From an uncultured Pseudomonadales bacterium (GTDB lineage Bacteria; Pseudomonadota; Gammaproteobacteria; Pseudomonadales; Azotimanducaceae), in assembly GCA_937921865.1 (NCBI GenBank), contig CAKZWF010000035.1:1-64000 (forward strand): a stretch of 64,000 nt of DNA, in the 5' to 3' direction. The position numbers were made by a program, and so were the translations under genes. Of this stretch, positions 33,047-42,521 are shown piece by piece. Below the pieces are notes generated by a model, which saw only the letters and a program-made list of their open reading frames with translations, had not been told where the DNA came from and did no database searches. Within the stretch, counting starts at the first letter, position 1, and every line of letters begins with the position of its first letter.

Positions 33047-34618
33047 ATGTCTGAATCCGACCGAAAGAAACGCAAACTGGTCACCACGGGAATGGTCAGT
33101 CTGATACTGCTTTCTGCCTGTGGTGGTGGTGGCGGCGGTGGTAGCACTGCTTTCACACCGCCGCCAACACAGACCCAGCCTGACCCCTATGTGCCCGGGG
33201 TATTCGAGCCTTCAGAGCGCTTTCGCTATCTGTGCGAAACACCACCCGCCGACCTGCCTGGTACCCAAGGCACTTCGACCGACGAAAACAACTGGCTGCG
33301 CTCCTGGAGCAACGAGTTGTACCTGTGGTACGACGAAATTGTCGATCGCAATCCTGCCGATTTTGCCACCGCTGACTATTTTCAGCTGCAGAAAACTGAA
33401 CTGCTGACCGCATCCGGCGCGCCCAAAGATCGTTTCCATTTCACCATCGGCACCGAAGAGTGGATCGCGCTTTCCCAGTCTGGAGAATCCGCGGGCTATG
33501 GTGCCCGTTTCGAACTCATCGCTGCCGCGCCACCTCGACAAGTGGTCACTGCCTATGTTGATGCCGGAACACCCGCCGCCGCCGCAACCCTTAGCCGCGG
33601 AACAGAAATTGTCGCGATCAACGGCGAAGAAGTTGCCACCACCAGCAATGTCGATCTGCTCAACGATGCTCTGTTCCCGACCAGCGAAGGCCTCACCTAC
33701 GCCTTCACTGTGCTCGATCCGGGCGCCGCCAGCACCCGCACGGTCAATCTGACCTCAGCAATTGTGACCACAGATCCGGTCAACGTGGTCAGTGTGACGG
33801 ACACAGCCAGCGGGCCGGTGGGCTATGTATCTTTTACTGACCATATCGCCACATCGGAAGCAGAGCTTATAGCAGCAGTGAATCAACTGAGTGCAGCCAA
33901 CATTACCGATCTGGTTCTGGACCTTCGCTACAACAGCGGCGGATTTCTGGACATCGCCAACGAACTGGCCTTCATGATCGCGGGCCCGGTCGCCACCACC
34001 GGCCAGGTCTTCGATGAAATTCAGTTCAACGACAAATATCCCGACCGCAACCCCGTCACCAACGAGCTGCTGGAACCGGATCTGTTTCACACCACAACCC
34101 AGGGCTTTTCGACCAACCCGGGTCAACCGCTGCCCAGCCTGAGTCTCAACCGGGTGTTCGTCATCACCAGCGCCAGCACCTGCAGCGCCAGTGAAACCAT
34201 CGTCAACGGCCTGCAGGGCATCGGCACTGAAGTCATTCAGATCGGCACAACCACCTGCGGCAAGCCCTATGGCTTTTATGCGTTCGACAACTGCGGCATG
34301 AGCTATTTCTCGATCCAGTTCAGAGGCGTGAATGCCCTGGGCTTCGGCGATTACACCGACGGTTTTTCACCAACAAACGTCAATGGAATTGAAGGTGTAC
34401 CCGTACCCGGCTGTGAAGTTGCCGACGACTACACCCGACAACTCGGTGATCCCGATGAACAGAATTTCGCAGTGGCGTTGAGCTATCGAGAAACCGACCT
34501 TTGCCCGGTGCTCCCAGCCGCCGCACAGTCTTCGCTGCGACTGTCCAAATATCCCGGCGATCCCGAACAGGTTATTACACGCCCGCCGTTTCCGGGCACA
34601 GTGAGGTTACCCCGATGA
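33047..34618 (+). CDS. S41 family C-terminal-processing-type protease, lipoprotein
   Basis: A 523-residue lipoprotein: basic N-terminus, MVSLILLSACGGGGGGGS with lipobox LSAC then seven glycines, and a proline/threonine linker. A PDZ-like domain lies around 150-230 (PAAAATLSRGTEIVAINGEE). The S41 peptidase domain follows with GYVSFTDHI, DLVLDLRYNSGGFLDIAN, the serine region ITSASTCSASETIVNGL and the Lys-containing TTCGKPYGFYAF. The serine/lysine pair is in place, so it is probably active in the periplasm on outer- or inner-membrane proteins. The stop overlaps the next ATG by four bases. Confidence 0.9.
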   Translation: MSESDRKKRKLVTTGMVSLILLSACGGGGGGGSTAFTPPPTQTQPDPYVPGVFEPSERFRYLCETPPADLPGTQGTSTDENNWLRSWSNELYLWYDEIVDRNPADFATADYFQLQKTELLTASGAPKDRFHFTIGTEEWIALSQSGESAGYGARFELIAAAPPRQVVTAYVDAGTPAAAATLSRGTEIVAINGEEVATTSNVDLLNDALFPTSEGLTYAFTVLDPGAASTRTVNLTSAIVTTDPVNVVSVTDTASGPVGYVSFTDHIATSEAELIAAVNQLSAANITDLVLDLRYNSGGFLDIANELAFMIAGPVATTGQVFDEIQFNDKYPDRNPVTNELLEPDLFHTTTQGFSTNPGQPLPSLSLNRVFVITSASTCSASETIVNGLQGIGTEVIQIGTTTCGKPYGFYAFDNCGMSYFSIQFRGVNALGFGDYTDGFSPTNVNGIEGVPVPGCEVADDYTRQLGDPDEQNFAVALSYRETDLCPVLPAAAQSSLRLSKYPGDPEQVITRPPFPGTVRLPR

Positions 34619-34977
34619 AATTTCTTAGCGCTATCAGCCTGATCATGCTTGCAGCCTGTCAGACAGCCACACCGCCCCAAGACTCTGCGGTCATCGTCGA
34701 CTCCAGCCCCCAGATGCTGGAGGAACTGGAAAAAACCATGACTACAGCGCTGTTCGGCGTGCCAATAAAGCTGTCAGCGGGCGCATTCACCACGCCCACC
34801 ATACTGACCCTCGAACCGCAGATGCAGCACACGCCTGCCGGACGCCTGGCCACTGGCAGGACTGTAACCCGTCCTGAGCAGTTTCGATTGATTGCCACCG
34901 CTGATGGCTGCGTTCTTGAACATGTGAACAGCGGCGAACGGTTTACCCTTCGCGTTACGCACTGCCGAACGGAGTAG
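34615..34977 (+). CDS. Small lipoprotein coupled to S41 protease
   Basis: A 120-residue lipoprotein with a clear lipobox (MKFLSAISLIMLAACQT). The mature part has a helix (SPQMLEELEKTMTTALFG) and a beta-rich end (ILTLEPQ; FRLIATADGCVLEHVNSGER). The ATG overlaps the protease stop (ATGA), so it is translated with it. It may be a partner or inhibitor of the protease, which is inference from position only. I do not recognise a family. Confidence 0.8.
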   Translation: MKFLSAISLIMLAACQTATPPQDSAVIVDSSPQMLEELEKTMTTALFGVPIKLSAGAFTTPTILTLEPQMQHTPAGRLATGRTVTRPEQFRLIATADGCVLEHVNSGERFTLRVTHCRTE

Positions 34978-34981
34978 ACAC

Positions 34982-35800
34982 TTGGACTTGGGACTCAAAG
35001 ATCGAACAGGCATCGTAGTGGGCGGCAGTCGCGGGATCGGCAAGGCTATTGCGTTGGCACTCGCGGACGAAGGTATGAATCTGGTCATCGCAGCCCGGAA
35101 TCCACAGCGACTGGATGATACGGTCAAAGAAATCGCCGCAAGCAGCGGCACAACAATCACCGGAATCGCCTGCGATGTCCGCGATCGCGAGCAGGTAGAC
35201 GCGATGGTTGAGAATGCTGTCGCGCAACTCGGTTCATTGAATGTGCTGATCAACAGCGGATCTGCACCAGGTGGATCAAGCACTGCCACCGGCTATATCG
35301 AAACGATTGTCGACGAGGATCTGCTCGAAGACTTCAACATTAAATACCTGGGCGCACTGCGCTGCTCACGCGCGAGCATTCCACATCTGCAGCGTGCCGG
35401 CTGGGGCCGCATCATCAACATCAGCGGGCTGAATGCGCGCATTGCCGGCAACCTCTCCGGTGGTGCGCGCAACGGATCACTGGTTCATCTCACCAAAACT
35501 CTCGCGAATCAGCTGGGCCGAGACGGCATCACCGTCAACTGCATCCATCCCGGGATCACCCGAACCGAGCGGACCCCCGCCCTTCTCGAAGCACGCGGAC
35601 AACGCAGCGGTCAGAGCGCCGTCGACGTCGAGAACAGCGACTATGCGAAAGGCAGTCCGCGCAGCAACGCCATCGGGCGTATGGTAGATGCCAGTGAAAT
35701 CGCTCACCTGGCAACTTTTCTGTGTTCGGATAAAGCCTGGTCTGTGACCGGTGAGGTCATTGCCGCAGACGGTGGTGGCTCCAACGCGGTCTACTACTGA
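34982..35800 (+). CDS. Atypical SDR family protein lacking the YxxxK catalytic pair
   Basis: A 272-residue Rossmann protein beginning at TTG 34982. The cofactor motif VVGGSRGIGKAIALALA, CDVRDREQV and VLINSGSAPGG are normal for the family, as is the end FLCSDKAWSVTGEVIAADGG. Where a classical SDR has YxxSK, this protein reads GGARNGSLVHLTK, so both catalytic Tyr and Lys are replaced. The serine in NISGLNAR is present. It could bind NAD(P) without classical dehydrogenation or use another mechanism. GGAGTAGACAC lies just upstream of the TTG. Confidence 0.85.
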   Translation: MDLGLKDRTGIVVGGSRGIGKAIALALADEGMNLVIAARNPQRLDDTVKEIAASSGTTITGIACDVRDREQVDAMVENAVAQLGSLNVLINSGSAPGGSSTATGYIETIVDEDLLEDFNIKYLGALRCSRASIPHLQRAGWGRIINISGLNARIAGNLSGGARNGSLVHLTKTLANQLGRDGITVNCIHPGITRTERTPALLEARGQRSGQSAVDVENSDYAKGSPRSNAIGRMVDASEIAHLATFLCSDKAWSVTGEVIAADGGGSNAVYY

Positions 35801-35828
35801 GACCTCAACAAGATATCCACTGTTTTAT

Positions 35829-35849
35829 TGAGCGCAGCAATAGCGCTCA
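35829..35849. terminator. Hairpin between convergent genes
   Basis: A perfect 7-bp inverted repeat TGAGCGC/GCGCTCA with a seven-base loop. The right arm includes the stop codon of the minus-strand nitronate monooxygenase-like gene (35847-35849). No T-run follows in either direction, so the terminator call is tentative. Confidence 0.4.
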
Positions 35850-36944
35850 GCGCAGATAACCACTTTGTTTATGTAAAACCTCACTGGCCTGATCGACCAG
35901 CTCAGCGATGATCTGCGCAACCGGACGAACTTCTTCAAAGTAGCCGATGCTCTGCCCGGCCCCGGAATGAATCAACGGCTCGATGTCGTGTTCCTCAATG
36001 GCGCCCAGAAGGTCGCCAACCAGAACATCCTGATAGGGCATCTTCAAAGGCGCAGGGGCATCGGCCGCTTCCCATTCCTGACTCCAGGCGGTGCGAACCT
36101 GACGGAAAGTTTTACCGCTTTCTGAACGTGTGATCACCGTATCACCGCTACCGGCCGCGATCAGCTTGTCACGGTTAACTGGATGCATATGTCGTTGATG
36201 TTCTTCCGAGAGCAACCACGCAGTGCCCATCCAGACCCCGGCTGCACCCATGGCCATTGCCGCAGCAATATGCCTCCCGGTCGCCACCCCTCCGGCAACA
36301 AGCACCGGCACGTCACCGGCGGCGTCCACAATCTGGGGCACCAGCGAATAGGTGCCAATCGGGCCGGTGTGGGCACCGGCGTCATAGCCCTGAGCGACCA
36401 GCATCTCTACACCGGCCTGAAGTGCACGGGGCACATGGTGGGGACTGCCAATCAGCGCCAGGGTAGTCTTGCCTCGCCTTTTCGCCTCCGCGACCGCCTC
36501 AGGTGGTGAGCCAATCCCACAGGCGAACATATCCACATCCGAATCCAGTACCGCCTGCAGTTGAGCGGCTTCGATTTCCGCCGACCGGATAAAACGGGTG
36601 CGCATGCCCGGACCGCTCGCCGGCGGCACCTGGTACTTCTCAATCATTTGAGCCACAAAGTCTTTGTGGGCTTGTGGAATCTGAGCTTCGATCGCGTCTC
36701 TACTGTTGTGCTCGGGCATACCCGGTGGCAGCACCAGATCCACGCCAAACGGGCGATCGCCTACCAGTGTGCGTATCTCCGCCAGCTCAGTGGCAATTTC
36801 CTCAGGAAATCGCCTGGTGGCACCATAAACGCCATAACCACCCGCATTGCTGATGGCCGCTACGGTTGCAACGTCATGAGCAAAACCGAATATCGGGTAG
36901 CGAATACCCAGTTGTTCACACAGTGGTGACCAGAGTTGTTTCAC
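35847..36944 (-). CDS. Nitronate monooxygenase-like FMN oxidoreductase
   Basis: A 365-residue TIM-barrel flavoprotein of the nitronate monooxygenase/2-nitropropane dioxygenase family. Motifs: RYPIFGFAHDVATVAAISNAGG, VDMFACGIGSPP, GVEMLVAQGYDAGAHTG, PVLVAGGVATGRHIAAAMAMG and GVWMGTAWLLSEE. The start is GTG 36942-36944, eight bases after an excellent GGAGGA; an upstream TTG would overlap that site. It may oxidise nitronates or serve as an enoyl reductase-like enzyme. The RND gene upstream is divergent only in function, not in strand, and its stop is 35 bases away. Confidence 0.88.
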   Translation of the reverse strand: MKQLWSPLCEQLGIRYPIFGFAHDVATVAAISNAGGYGVYGATRRFPEEIATELAEIRTLVGDRPFGVDLVLPPGMPEHNSRDAIEAQIPQAHKDFVAQMIEKYQVPPASGPGMRTRFIRSAEIEAAQLQAVLDSDVDMFACGIGSPPEAVAEAKRRGKTTLALIGSPHHVPRALQAGVEMLVAQGYDAGAHTGPIGTYSLVPQIVDAAGDVPVLVAGGVATGRHIAAAMAMGAAGVWMGTAWLLSEEHQRHMHPVNRDKLIAAGSGDTVITRSESGKTFRQVRTAWSQEWEAADAPAPLKMPYQDVLVGDLLGAIEEHDIEPLIHSGAGQSIGYFEEVRPVAQIIAELVDQASEVLHKQSGYLR

Positions 36945-36978
36945 GCGAGCTTCCTCCAACAATAAGCTGTATTTGTCC

Positions 36979-39900
36979 CTAAACGTGGTCCCCGATCATT
37001 CGCAAACGGCCCGCCCCGGACTTCAGGTCATCGAGAATGACATACAGGCTCGGGATCAGCACCAGGGTGATCAACGTAGCAAAGACAATACCAAAGCCAA
37101 GTGAGACCGCCATCGGCGTGACAATCTGCGCAGACAGACTGGACTCAAGCAGGATTGGGATGAGCCCGAAAAACGTGGTCAGCGAAGTCAACACAATCGC
37201 CCGGAACCGCTCGGTCCCAGCATTAACCACAGCCTGCTCGACAGGAGTGCCAGACTCAACAGACTTGTTAATGAAGTCGACCATGATGATGCTGTCGTTA
37301 ACAACCACACCCGCCAGAGCCACCAGACCGAAGAGCGACAACGCACTGAAAGGAATACCAACCAGAAGATGACCGATCAGCGCCCCGATCATGCCAAACG
37401 GAATCACCCCCATGATAATCAGCGGCTGGACATAAGAACGAAGCGGTATCGCCATCAACGCATAAATCGCAAACAAACCCAGACCCCCGGTATAGATAAG
37501 TCGGACAATGAGTTCCTGTTCTTCTTCACTGGCGCCACCCAGTTGCATCGTCACACTGGGAAATTCCTCGCGTAGTACCTGCTGGAAACTACCCTGAAGA
37601 ATGTCACTGACAATGTCCGCAGCCTGAGCGCTATCTTCATCTAAGTCTGCCGAGACCTCTATCGAGCGATCGCCGCCGATCCGAACAATCGCTGACGGGC
37701 TCAAGCGTCGATCGACAGCGGCAACCGCAGAAAAAGGCACCTCATCACCGTCTGCAGTTCGCACAAACATTGACTCGAGATTGCCCATAGAGCGGCGTTC
37801 ACTTTCCGGATAACGAACCATCACCCGGACTTCTTCGCCCCCGCGCTGGAGACGTTGCGCCTCAACACCATAGAAAGCTGCTCGAACCTGGCTGGCAAGA
37901 TCCCTCAGAGACAGCCCAAGGGCTTCGCCAGAGCTCGTTATCTGGATATCCAGTTCAGGAATCGCGCCCTGGCCGGAGTTTTCGATGCCATACACACCCT
38001 GGTACTGGCGCAGTATCTCCTGCAGCTGTTCAGCTGCCCCGCGAAGCTCTCTTTCATTGCTACCTAGCAGCCGAAAACTGAGGTCACCGGTACCCCCGTG
38101 AGAGCGCTGGGCGCCACTGATTTCGAGTTTTCTGGTCCCGACTATTTCGCCGACGCTCTCGCGCCAGAGTCTGGCAACAGCTGTCGGGTCGACGTTCTCG
38201 TGGGTACGCAGGTCTGCGACGATCTGACCATTTGCACCAAAGGTGAATGCAATCATGTTCTGCAGGAACTGTTCGTCTTCCGGCAGCGCTTCATTCAGTT
38301 CCAGCAATGCATCCGCAACAGTGCTGACTACCCGTACTGTCTGCGCCGAAGATGAACCTTCCACCAGCTCAATCTGCGCCATCGCAAAATCTGCGGAGAG
38401 ATCTGGAAACATCACGGTGCGCACATAGGGACCCAGGGTGAATCCCAGCGCCAGGATCAAAGAGCCAAGAAATATCGCCGTCGTGGTGTAGCGATGTTCT
38501 ACCGCCCGCTGCAGCGCAGGCTGATAATAGTTTTTCACCCAGCGACGCATGGCATCGGAAAATCGTTGCTGAAAGACTCTAATACTGAACCTGTTCGCAT
38601 CCTGCAGCGGCGGCAGTTCGCGCATGCTGGCCAGGTGAGCGGGTAGAATCAGCTTTGACTCAACCAGCGAAAAAACCAGACATAGAATAACGACCCAGCC
38701 GATGGAAGCAGGGACTGCTCCAAAGTTGCCCGGCACAAACAGCAACGGCGTAAATGTGGCAATGGTGGTCAGGACTCCAAATGTCGCCGGTACCGCGACC
38801 CGTCTGGCCCCTCGTATCACGGTATCGACACTGTGCCCGTCCCGTTCCAGCGAGGTCTGAACACTTTCGCCAATAACGATGGCGTCGTCGACTACGATGC
38901 CGAGCACAAGAATGAAGCCGAACAGGCTGATCATGTTGATTGAGCCGCCTATGCCCGGCAGCAGGGCTAGTGCCCCAAGAAAAGCGACCGGTATCCCCAA
39001 CATCACCCAGAACGCCAGTTGGATCCGCAGAAACAGACCCAGCATCAGCAACACCAGCAGCGCACCAAACGCCATATTGGAGAGCATCATGTTGAGCGTC
39101 GCATTAAGGTATTCGGTGCTGTCGAGCCAGTAATCAAGATGAATGCCGGGAGGTAACCTGGACTTCCGTTGCTCGACATAGTCACGAACCTGGCGGGATA
39201 TCTCGATCTGGTTCTGATCGGCAACTGCAGAGACAGTTACCCCGACACTGGGTTGACCGTTAAACAGCGAATAGAAGTCCTGCTCGACAAATCCATCACG
39301 GACTTGAGCCACATCACCCAGCGTCAGGCGGGTTCCATCAGATCGCTTGATCAGCACAATGCGTTCGAACTCAGCCTGCTGGTAAGCCTGACCCTGGGTC
39401 CGCAACAGAATGTCACCCGACTCAGTACGGATTGAGCCGGCGCCGATATCCACCGAGGTGGCCTGGATCGCCCGGGCCACCTGGGCGAGTGTCAGTCCAT
39501 ACTGACGCAATGAATCCTCATCGATATCAATACTGATCTCGTAGGCCCGAGCACCAGCGAGTTCAGCTTTGGTAACGCTTGGCAGGTTGAGAATTTCTTC
39601 GCGGATCTCCTGGGCCAGAGCTTTCAGGCCACGTTCGTCCAGATCACCATAGACCTGAACATTGATTGCGCCCTTCTCTATCAGAGAACGGGAGATTATT
39701 GGCCGCTCCGCATCACCCGGCATGCTGACAATTCGATCAACCGCGAGTTTTACGTCATCCATGACCGCCTGAAGGTCATAACGGTTTTCGATCTCCAGAG
39801 TGACGATGCCAATGCTCTGACGGGAGACTGATCGCATCTCCTCAATGCCATCAATGTCTCGAACTGCCTCTTCTATACGCGCCACCACGCCAGTTTCCAC

Positions 39901-40104
39901 TTCACCCGGCGAAGCCCCTGGATAGGGCACATTGATGGTGATCGAGTTCGACTCGATGTCGGGATTAACCTGGGTGCGGATGGTGAACGCCGCCACCAGT
40001 CCGCCGATGATGATGACAATCATCAGCAGATTCGCAGCCACATGGTTTCTGGCGAACCAGGAAATGACGCCGGAGCGGGTGTCAAGGGAACGGGTATCAG
40101 TCAT
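36979..40104 (-). CDS. RND family efflux transporter, inner-membrane pump
   Basis: A 1041-residue AcrB-type pump with the expected 12 helices and two large periplasmic loops. TM1 is NLLMIVIIIGGLVAAF, the porter start is PYPGASPGEVETGVVARIEE, and TM4 carries the proton-relay aspartate pair in VLGIVVDDAIVIGES. The C-terminal half repeats the plan (GVVVNDSIIMVDFINKS). Belongs to the hydrophobe/amphiphile efflux group by appearance; the substrate is unknown. The gene follows its adaptor after 21 bases on the same strand. No outer-membrane channel gene is adjacent. Confidence 0.93.
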   Translation of the reverse strand: MTDTRSLDTRSGVISWFARNHVAANLLMIVIIIGGLVAAFTIRTQVNPDIESNSITINVPYPGASPGEVETGVVARIEEAVRDIDGIEEMRSVSRQSIGIVTLEIENRYDLQAVMDDVKLAVDRIVSMPGDAERPIISRSLIEKGAINVQVYGDLDERGLKALAQEIREEILNLPSVTKAELAGARAYEISIDIDEDSLRQYGLTLAQVARAIQATSVDIGAGSIRTESGDILLRTQGQAYQQAEFERIVLIKRSDGTRLTLGDVAQVRDGFVEQDFYSLFNGQPSVGVTVSAVADQNQIEISRQVRDYVEQRKSRLPPGIHLDYWLDSTEYLNATLNMMLSNMAFGALLVLLMLGLFLRIQLAFWVMLGIPVAFLGALALLPGIGGSINMISLFGFILVLGIVVDDAIVIGESVQTSLERDGHSVDTVIRGARRVAVPATFGVLTTIATFTPLLFVPGNFGAVPASIGWVVILCLVFSLVESKLILPAHLASMRELPPLQDANRFSIRVFQQRFSDAMRRWVKNYYQPALQRAVEHRYTTTAIFLGSLILALGFTLGPYVRTVMFPDLSADFAMAQIELVEGSSSAQTVRVVSTVADALLELNEALPEDEQFLQNMIAFTFGANGQIVADLRTHENVDPTAVARLWRESVGEIVGTRKLEISGAQRSHGGTGDLSFRLLGSNERELRGAAEQLQEILRQYQGVYGIENSGQGAIPELDIQITSSGEALGLSLRDLASQVRAAFYGVEAQRLQRGGEEVRVMVRYPESERRSMGNLESMFVRTADGDEVPFSAVAAVDRRLSPSAIVRIGGDRSIEVSADLDEDSAQAADIVSDILQGSFQQVLREEFPSVTMQLGGASEEEQELIVRLIYTGGLGLFAIYALMAIPLRSYVQPLIIMGVIPFGMIGALIGHLLVGIPFSALSLFGLVALAGVVVNDSIIMVDFINKSVESGTPVEQAVVNAGTERFRAIVLTSLTTFFGLIPILLESSLSAQIVTPMAVSLGFGIVFATLITLVLIPSLYVILDDLKSGAGRLRMIGDHV

Positions 40105-40125
40105 GATTCGGGACCAGCATAGTTT

Positions 40126-41265
40126 TTAATCACCGCCATCATCCTGATTGGAAAACCGCACCACGGTGCCCGGCAGCGGATTCTCCAGCGTAGTCAGGCA
40201 TACCAGCGCAACGCCTTCGAGGCCACTATCGATGTATATTCTGTCTTCATCTGCGCGCAACACGCTCACCTGCCTGGGCAGCAGTTCGTTGTTGCCCCCC
40301 ACTGTCCAGACCCGATTGTCGGCCCTGAGGACGTTCCTTGGCAGCACCACAATATTGTCTACGTCGCGCCCGGCGATGGATGCTTCGACGAAGGTACCGA
40401 CCCGCAGCGGGTACGGCCAGCTTTGCGAGCGCCTGTTGTAAGGATCTTCAATTCTCGCCACGGCATACAGCACCCGACTCTTTGCATCAAACACGCCTTC
40501 AGTGCGGACAATCTCGCCATACCAGGTCTGTACCTCATCACCTAACTCCGCACTGAGTTCGACACGCGGAGAACTCTCAAGGTCAATGTACGGTAATTCC
40601 CGGTCAGGTAGCGGCAACCGTACTTCGACGGCATCAACAGCAAAGACTTCCGCCAGCATCGTCCCACCACTGACAAATTGACCAACATCTGAAAGCTTGG
40701 CTTTGATCATGCCATTGTACGGTGCACGGATGACAGTCCGATCAAGATCACCCTGGCGCTTTTCCAGATCCGCTATCGCAAACTCGAGATTCGCTTTGGC
40801 CTCCGCAAGTTGCGGTTTACGCAGCGCAAGATCTGTCGCCGCCTGGTCCGGGCGCATAGCTTCAGTTCGGCGAGCATAATCAGCCTGCCCCTGCTCTTGA
40901 GTGACCTTGGTGCGGGCTGCTGCTATTGCCGACTCTGCCCTCTTCAACTCAGCCTTGTAGTTGCGATCATCAATCCGTAACAGCACATCGCCCTGCTCGA
41001 AGAAGCCTCCTGATTCGAAATTCTCAGCAACTTCAATAATCTGGCCGGACACTTCCGAAACCAGCGTCGTCTGGGTGCGCGGACTCACAGTGCCATTGAC
41101 CTGGACACTGAGATTGACGTTGCGCCGCTCGACTGCGACCACGTCAACGAGCAGAACGGGTGGATCAGGATTGCGGACCGATGGATCCGGTGTCTGCAAT
41201 GCCATCCAGATCGCAACGGACAGACACACGGACAAAATCACCACGGGAAGCAGAAGCTTCTTCAT
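40126..41265 (-). CDS. RND efflux periplasmic adaptor (membrane fusion protein)
   Basis: A 379-residue adaptor: N-terminal anchor (LLLPVVILSVCLSVAIWMAL), first lipoyl-like half VNGTVSPRTQTTLVSEVSGQ, a coiled-coil hairpin (AELKRAESAIAAARTKVTQE ... AKANLEFAIADLEKRQ), second half TVIRAPYNGMIKAKLSDVGQ, then the beta barrel. It links the inner-membrane pump to an outer-membrane channel in the periplasm. It is first of the two-gene unit; the promoter must lie in the gap shared with the ParA module. Confidence 0.92.
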   Translation of the reverse strand: MKKLLLPVVILSVCLSVAIWMALQTPDPSVRNPDPPVLLVDVVAVERRNVNLSVQVNGTVSPRTQTTLVSEVSGQIIEVAENFESGGFFEQGDVLLRIDDRNYKAELKRAESAIAAARTKVTQEQGQADYARRTEAMRPDQAATDLALRKPQLAEAKANLEFAIADLEKRQGDLDRTVIRAPYNGMIKAKLSDVGQFVSGGTMLAEVFAVDAVEVRLPLPDRELPYIDLESSPRVELSAELGDEVQTWYGEIVRTEGVFDAKSRVLYAVARIEDPYNRRSQSWPYPLRVGTFVEASIAGRDVDNIVVLPRNVLRADNRVWTVGGNNELLPRQVSVLRADEDRIYIDSGLEGVALVCLTTLENPLPGTVVRFSNQDDGGD

Positions 41266-41589
41266 AACACCAGTTTCATATTTTCAATCTGAATACTACC
41301 AAGGCTGTTGTTCGCAGGGACTGATCCAGGATAGCGACTTTACCACTTTAGGATCACGCCCACATCGGCTCCGGCCGGCCATCCACTGTTACTCGACGAG
41401 GCAATCCCAGGCAGCTCCCCATAAATACAGTTTTATATGGTTATATTTCTACAGGTATACAGTTATACTTTTAAGCTTGAGCTGGAGACCGGCAACAACC
41501 GACCGAAGAGGACGACTGCCAGAGGTTCAATGGCTCAGAAGATCTAACAACCAACAAAAATTCTGATTTGTTCTAAGGAGCTGACAGGG
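41266..41589. other. Divergent intergenic region with AT-rich tract
   Basis: This 324-base gap separates the RND adaptor from parA. Its middle (about 41420-41475) is unusually AT-rich and carries 8-bp repeats (separate entry). A short frame ATGGCTCAGAAGATCTAA at 41530-41547 codes only five residues. The strong ribosome binding site AAGGAGCTGACAGGG at the right end serves parA. I saw no other gene. Confidence 0.55.
41433..41470 (+). promoter_or_regulatory. 8-bp repeat pairs upstream of parA: probable operator/centromere
   Basis: Two abutting octamers, TTATATGG and TTATATTT (41433-41448), are followed after six bases by GTATACAG and TTATACTT (41455-41470). ACAG also recurs at 41427, 41451 and 41459. 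An 8-bp period is what ribbon-helix-helix partition repressors such as ParG and omega bind, one dimer per repeat. Position upstream of a ParA/small DNA-binding pair supports an autoregulatory operator, a partition site, or both. Confidence 0.55.
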
Positions 41590-42246
41590 ATGAGTATCAT
41601 CACCATGGCCACCACCAAAGGTGGGGCCGGGAAAACGACAGTCGCGCAGATGATCATCGGCGCTGTGCACAATCTTGGTTATTCGATAGGGGTGGTCGAC
41701 ACGGACGAAAACCAGACCTTATCCAACTGGCTCGACAGCAACACCAACATGGCTATCGACTACAAAGTGGTACTCGAAGAGTCCAAAGTGGTTGAGGTGG
41801 CGCAGAAAATGAGCCGCAAACACGATCTCGTCATTATCGACACACCCGGCGCGCAATCGCAGGCTTCGGTATTCGCAATTGGCTGTGCAGACCTCGTGAT
41901 CGTACCGCTGCAGTTGTCGAAAGCCGACGTGGTGCAGGCACAGAAGACCTACGAGCTTGTTAAAAGCACAGCGCACATGACCAGCCGCACGATTCCCGCT
42001 CAGCTGCTGTTTACCAACTACACACCAAAAACCAAGATCGCGAAAAAAGTTCGTCAACAGGTTAAAGAACTCGGACTACCGACCTTCAACACCCGCTTCC
42101 ATCATCTGGTGGCTTACAAGGAACTGACCTTCAGCGGCAAGATTCCCAGAAAAGGAACCGCCGGCGCACAGGGTCAGCTGCTGGTCCAGGAGATTGCTGA
42201 TTTGGGCCTGATGCCGTTCCTGCAGGAATTCAGACGCGCTTCATGA
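41590..42246 (+). CDS. parA: ParA family partition ATPase (small, plasmid Ib type)
   Basis: A 218-residue deviant-Walker ATPase: MATTKGGAGKTT (Walker A with the signature lysine, residues 10-17), GVVDTDENQTLSNWLD for A', DLVIIDTPGAQSQ for Walker B. It lacks the N-terminal DNA-binding domain of type Ia ParA, as in plasmid-type Ib systems that pair with a ParG-like protein. AAGGAG precedes the ATG. The stop overlaps the ATG of the partner. It probably positions DNA over the nucleoid, or is a domesticated remnant of an integrated plasmid. Confidence 0.9.
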   Translation: MSIITMATTKGGAGKTTVAQMIIGAVHNLGYSIGVVDTDENQTLSNWLDSNTNMAIDYKVVLEESKVVEVAQKMSRKHDLVIIDTPGAQSQASVFAIGCADLVIVPLQLSKADVVQAQKTYELVKSTAHMTSRTIPAQLLFTNYTPKTKIAKKVRQQVKELGLPTFNTRFHHLVAYKELTFSGKIPRKGTAGAQGQLLVQEIADLGLMPFLQEFRRAS

Positions 42247-42500
42247 CAGCCAATTCCCGCAACAGCAAACGCGCTCGCAGTGTGGAAGCCAAGGCGAAAA
42301 GCCCGAAGTCTCCACTGATGTCGGAGCGCGGTGAGCGGCAATCTCAGGTCACGCTGCAGATGCGCGAATCGCTGCACAAGGAGCTGGCCAGAAAAGCCTT
42401 TGATTCCGGAATGACCATGCGCGGATACATCATGAACGCATTGCGGAGAAGCGGCTTAAAGGTCACCGACGCCGATCTTGTCGACCGACGTCGCCGCTGA
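42243..42500 (+). CDS. Small DNA-binding partner of ParA (ParG/RHH-like)
   Basis: An 85-residue basic protein. A disordered N-terminus rich in Lys/Arg/Ser (NSRNSKRARSVEAKAKSPKS) precedes a compact region: SQVTLQMRESLHKELARKAF and GMTMRGYIMNALRRSGL. This is the strand-helix-helix order of ribbon-helix-helix domains. ParG is similar: a mobile tail that stimulates the ATPase and an RHH fold that binds DNA. It overlaps parA by four bases. It should bind the 8-bp repeats upstream. Confidence 0.75.
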   Translation: MTANSRNSKRARSVEAKAKSPKSPLMSERGERQSQVTLQMRESLHKELARKAFDSGMTMRGYIMNALRRSGLKVTDADLVDRRRR

Positions 42501-42521
42501 GCCAGATCACCTCCCCGTGTA

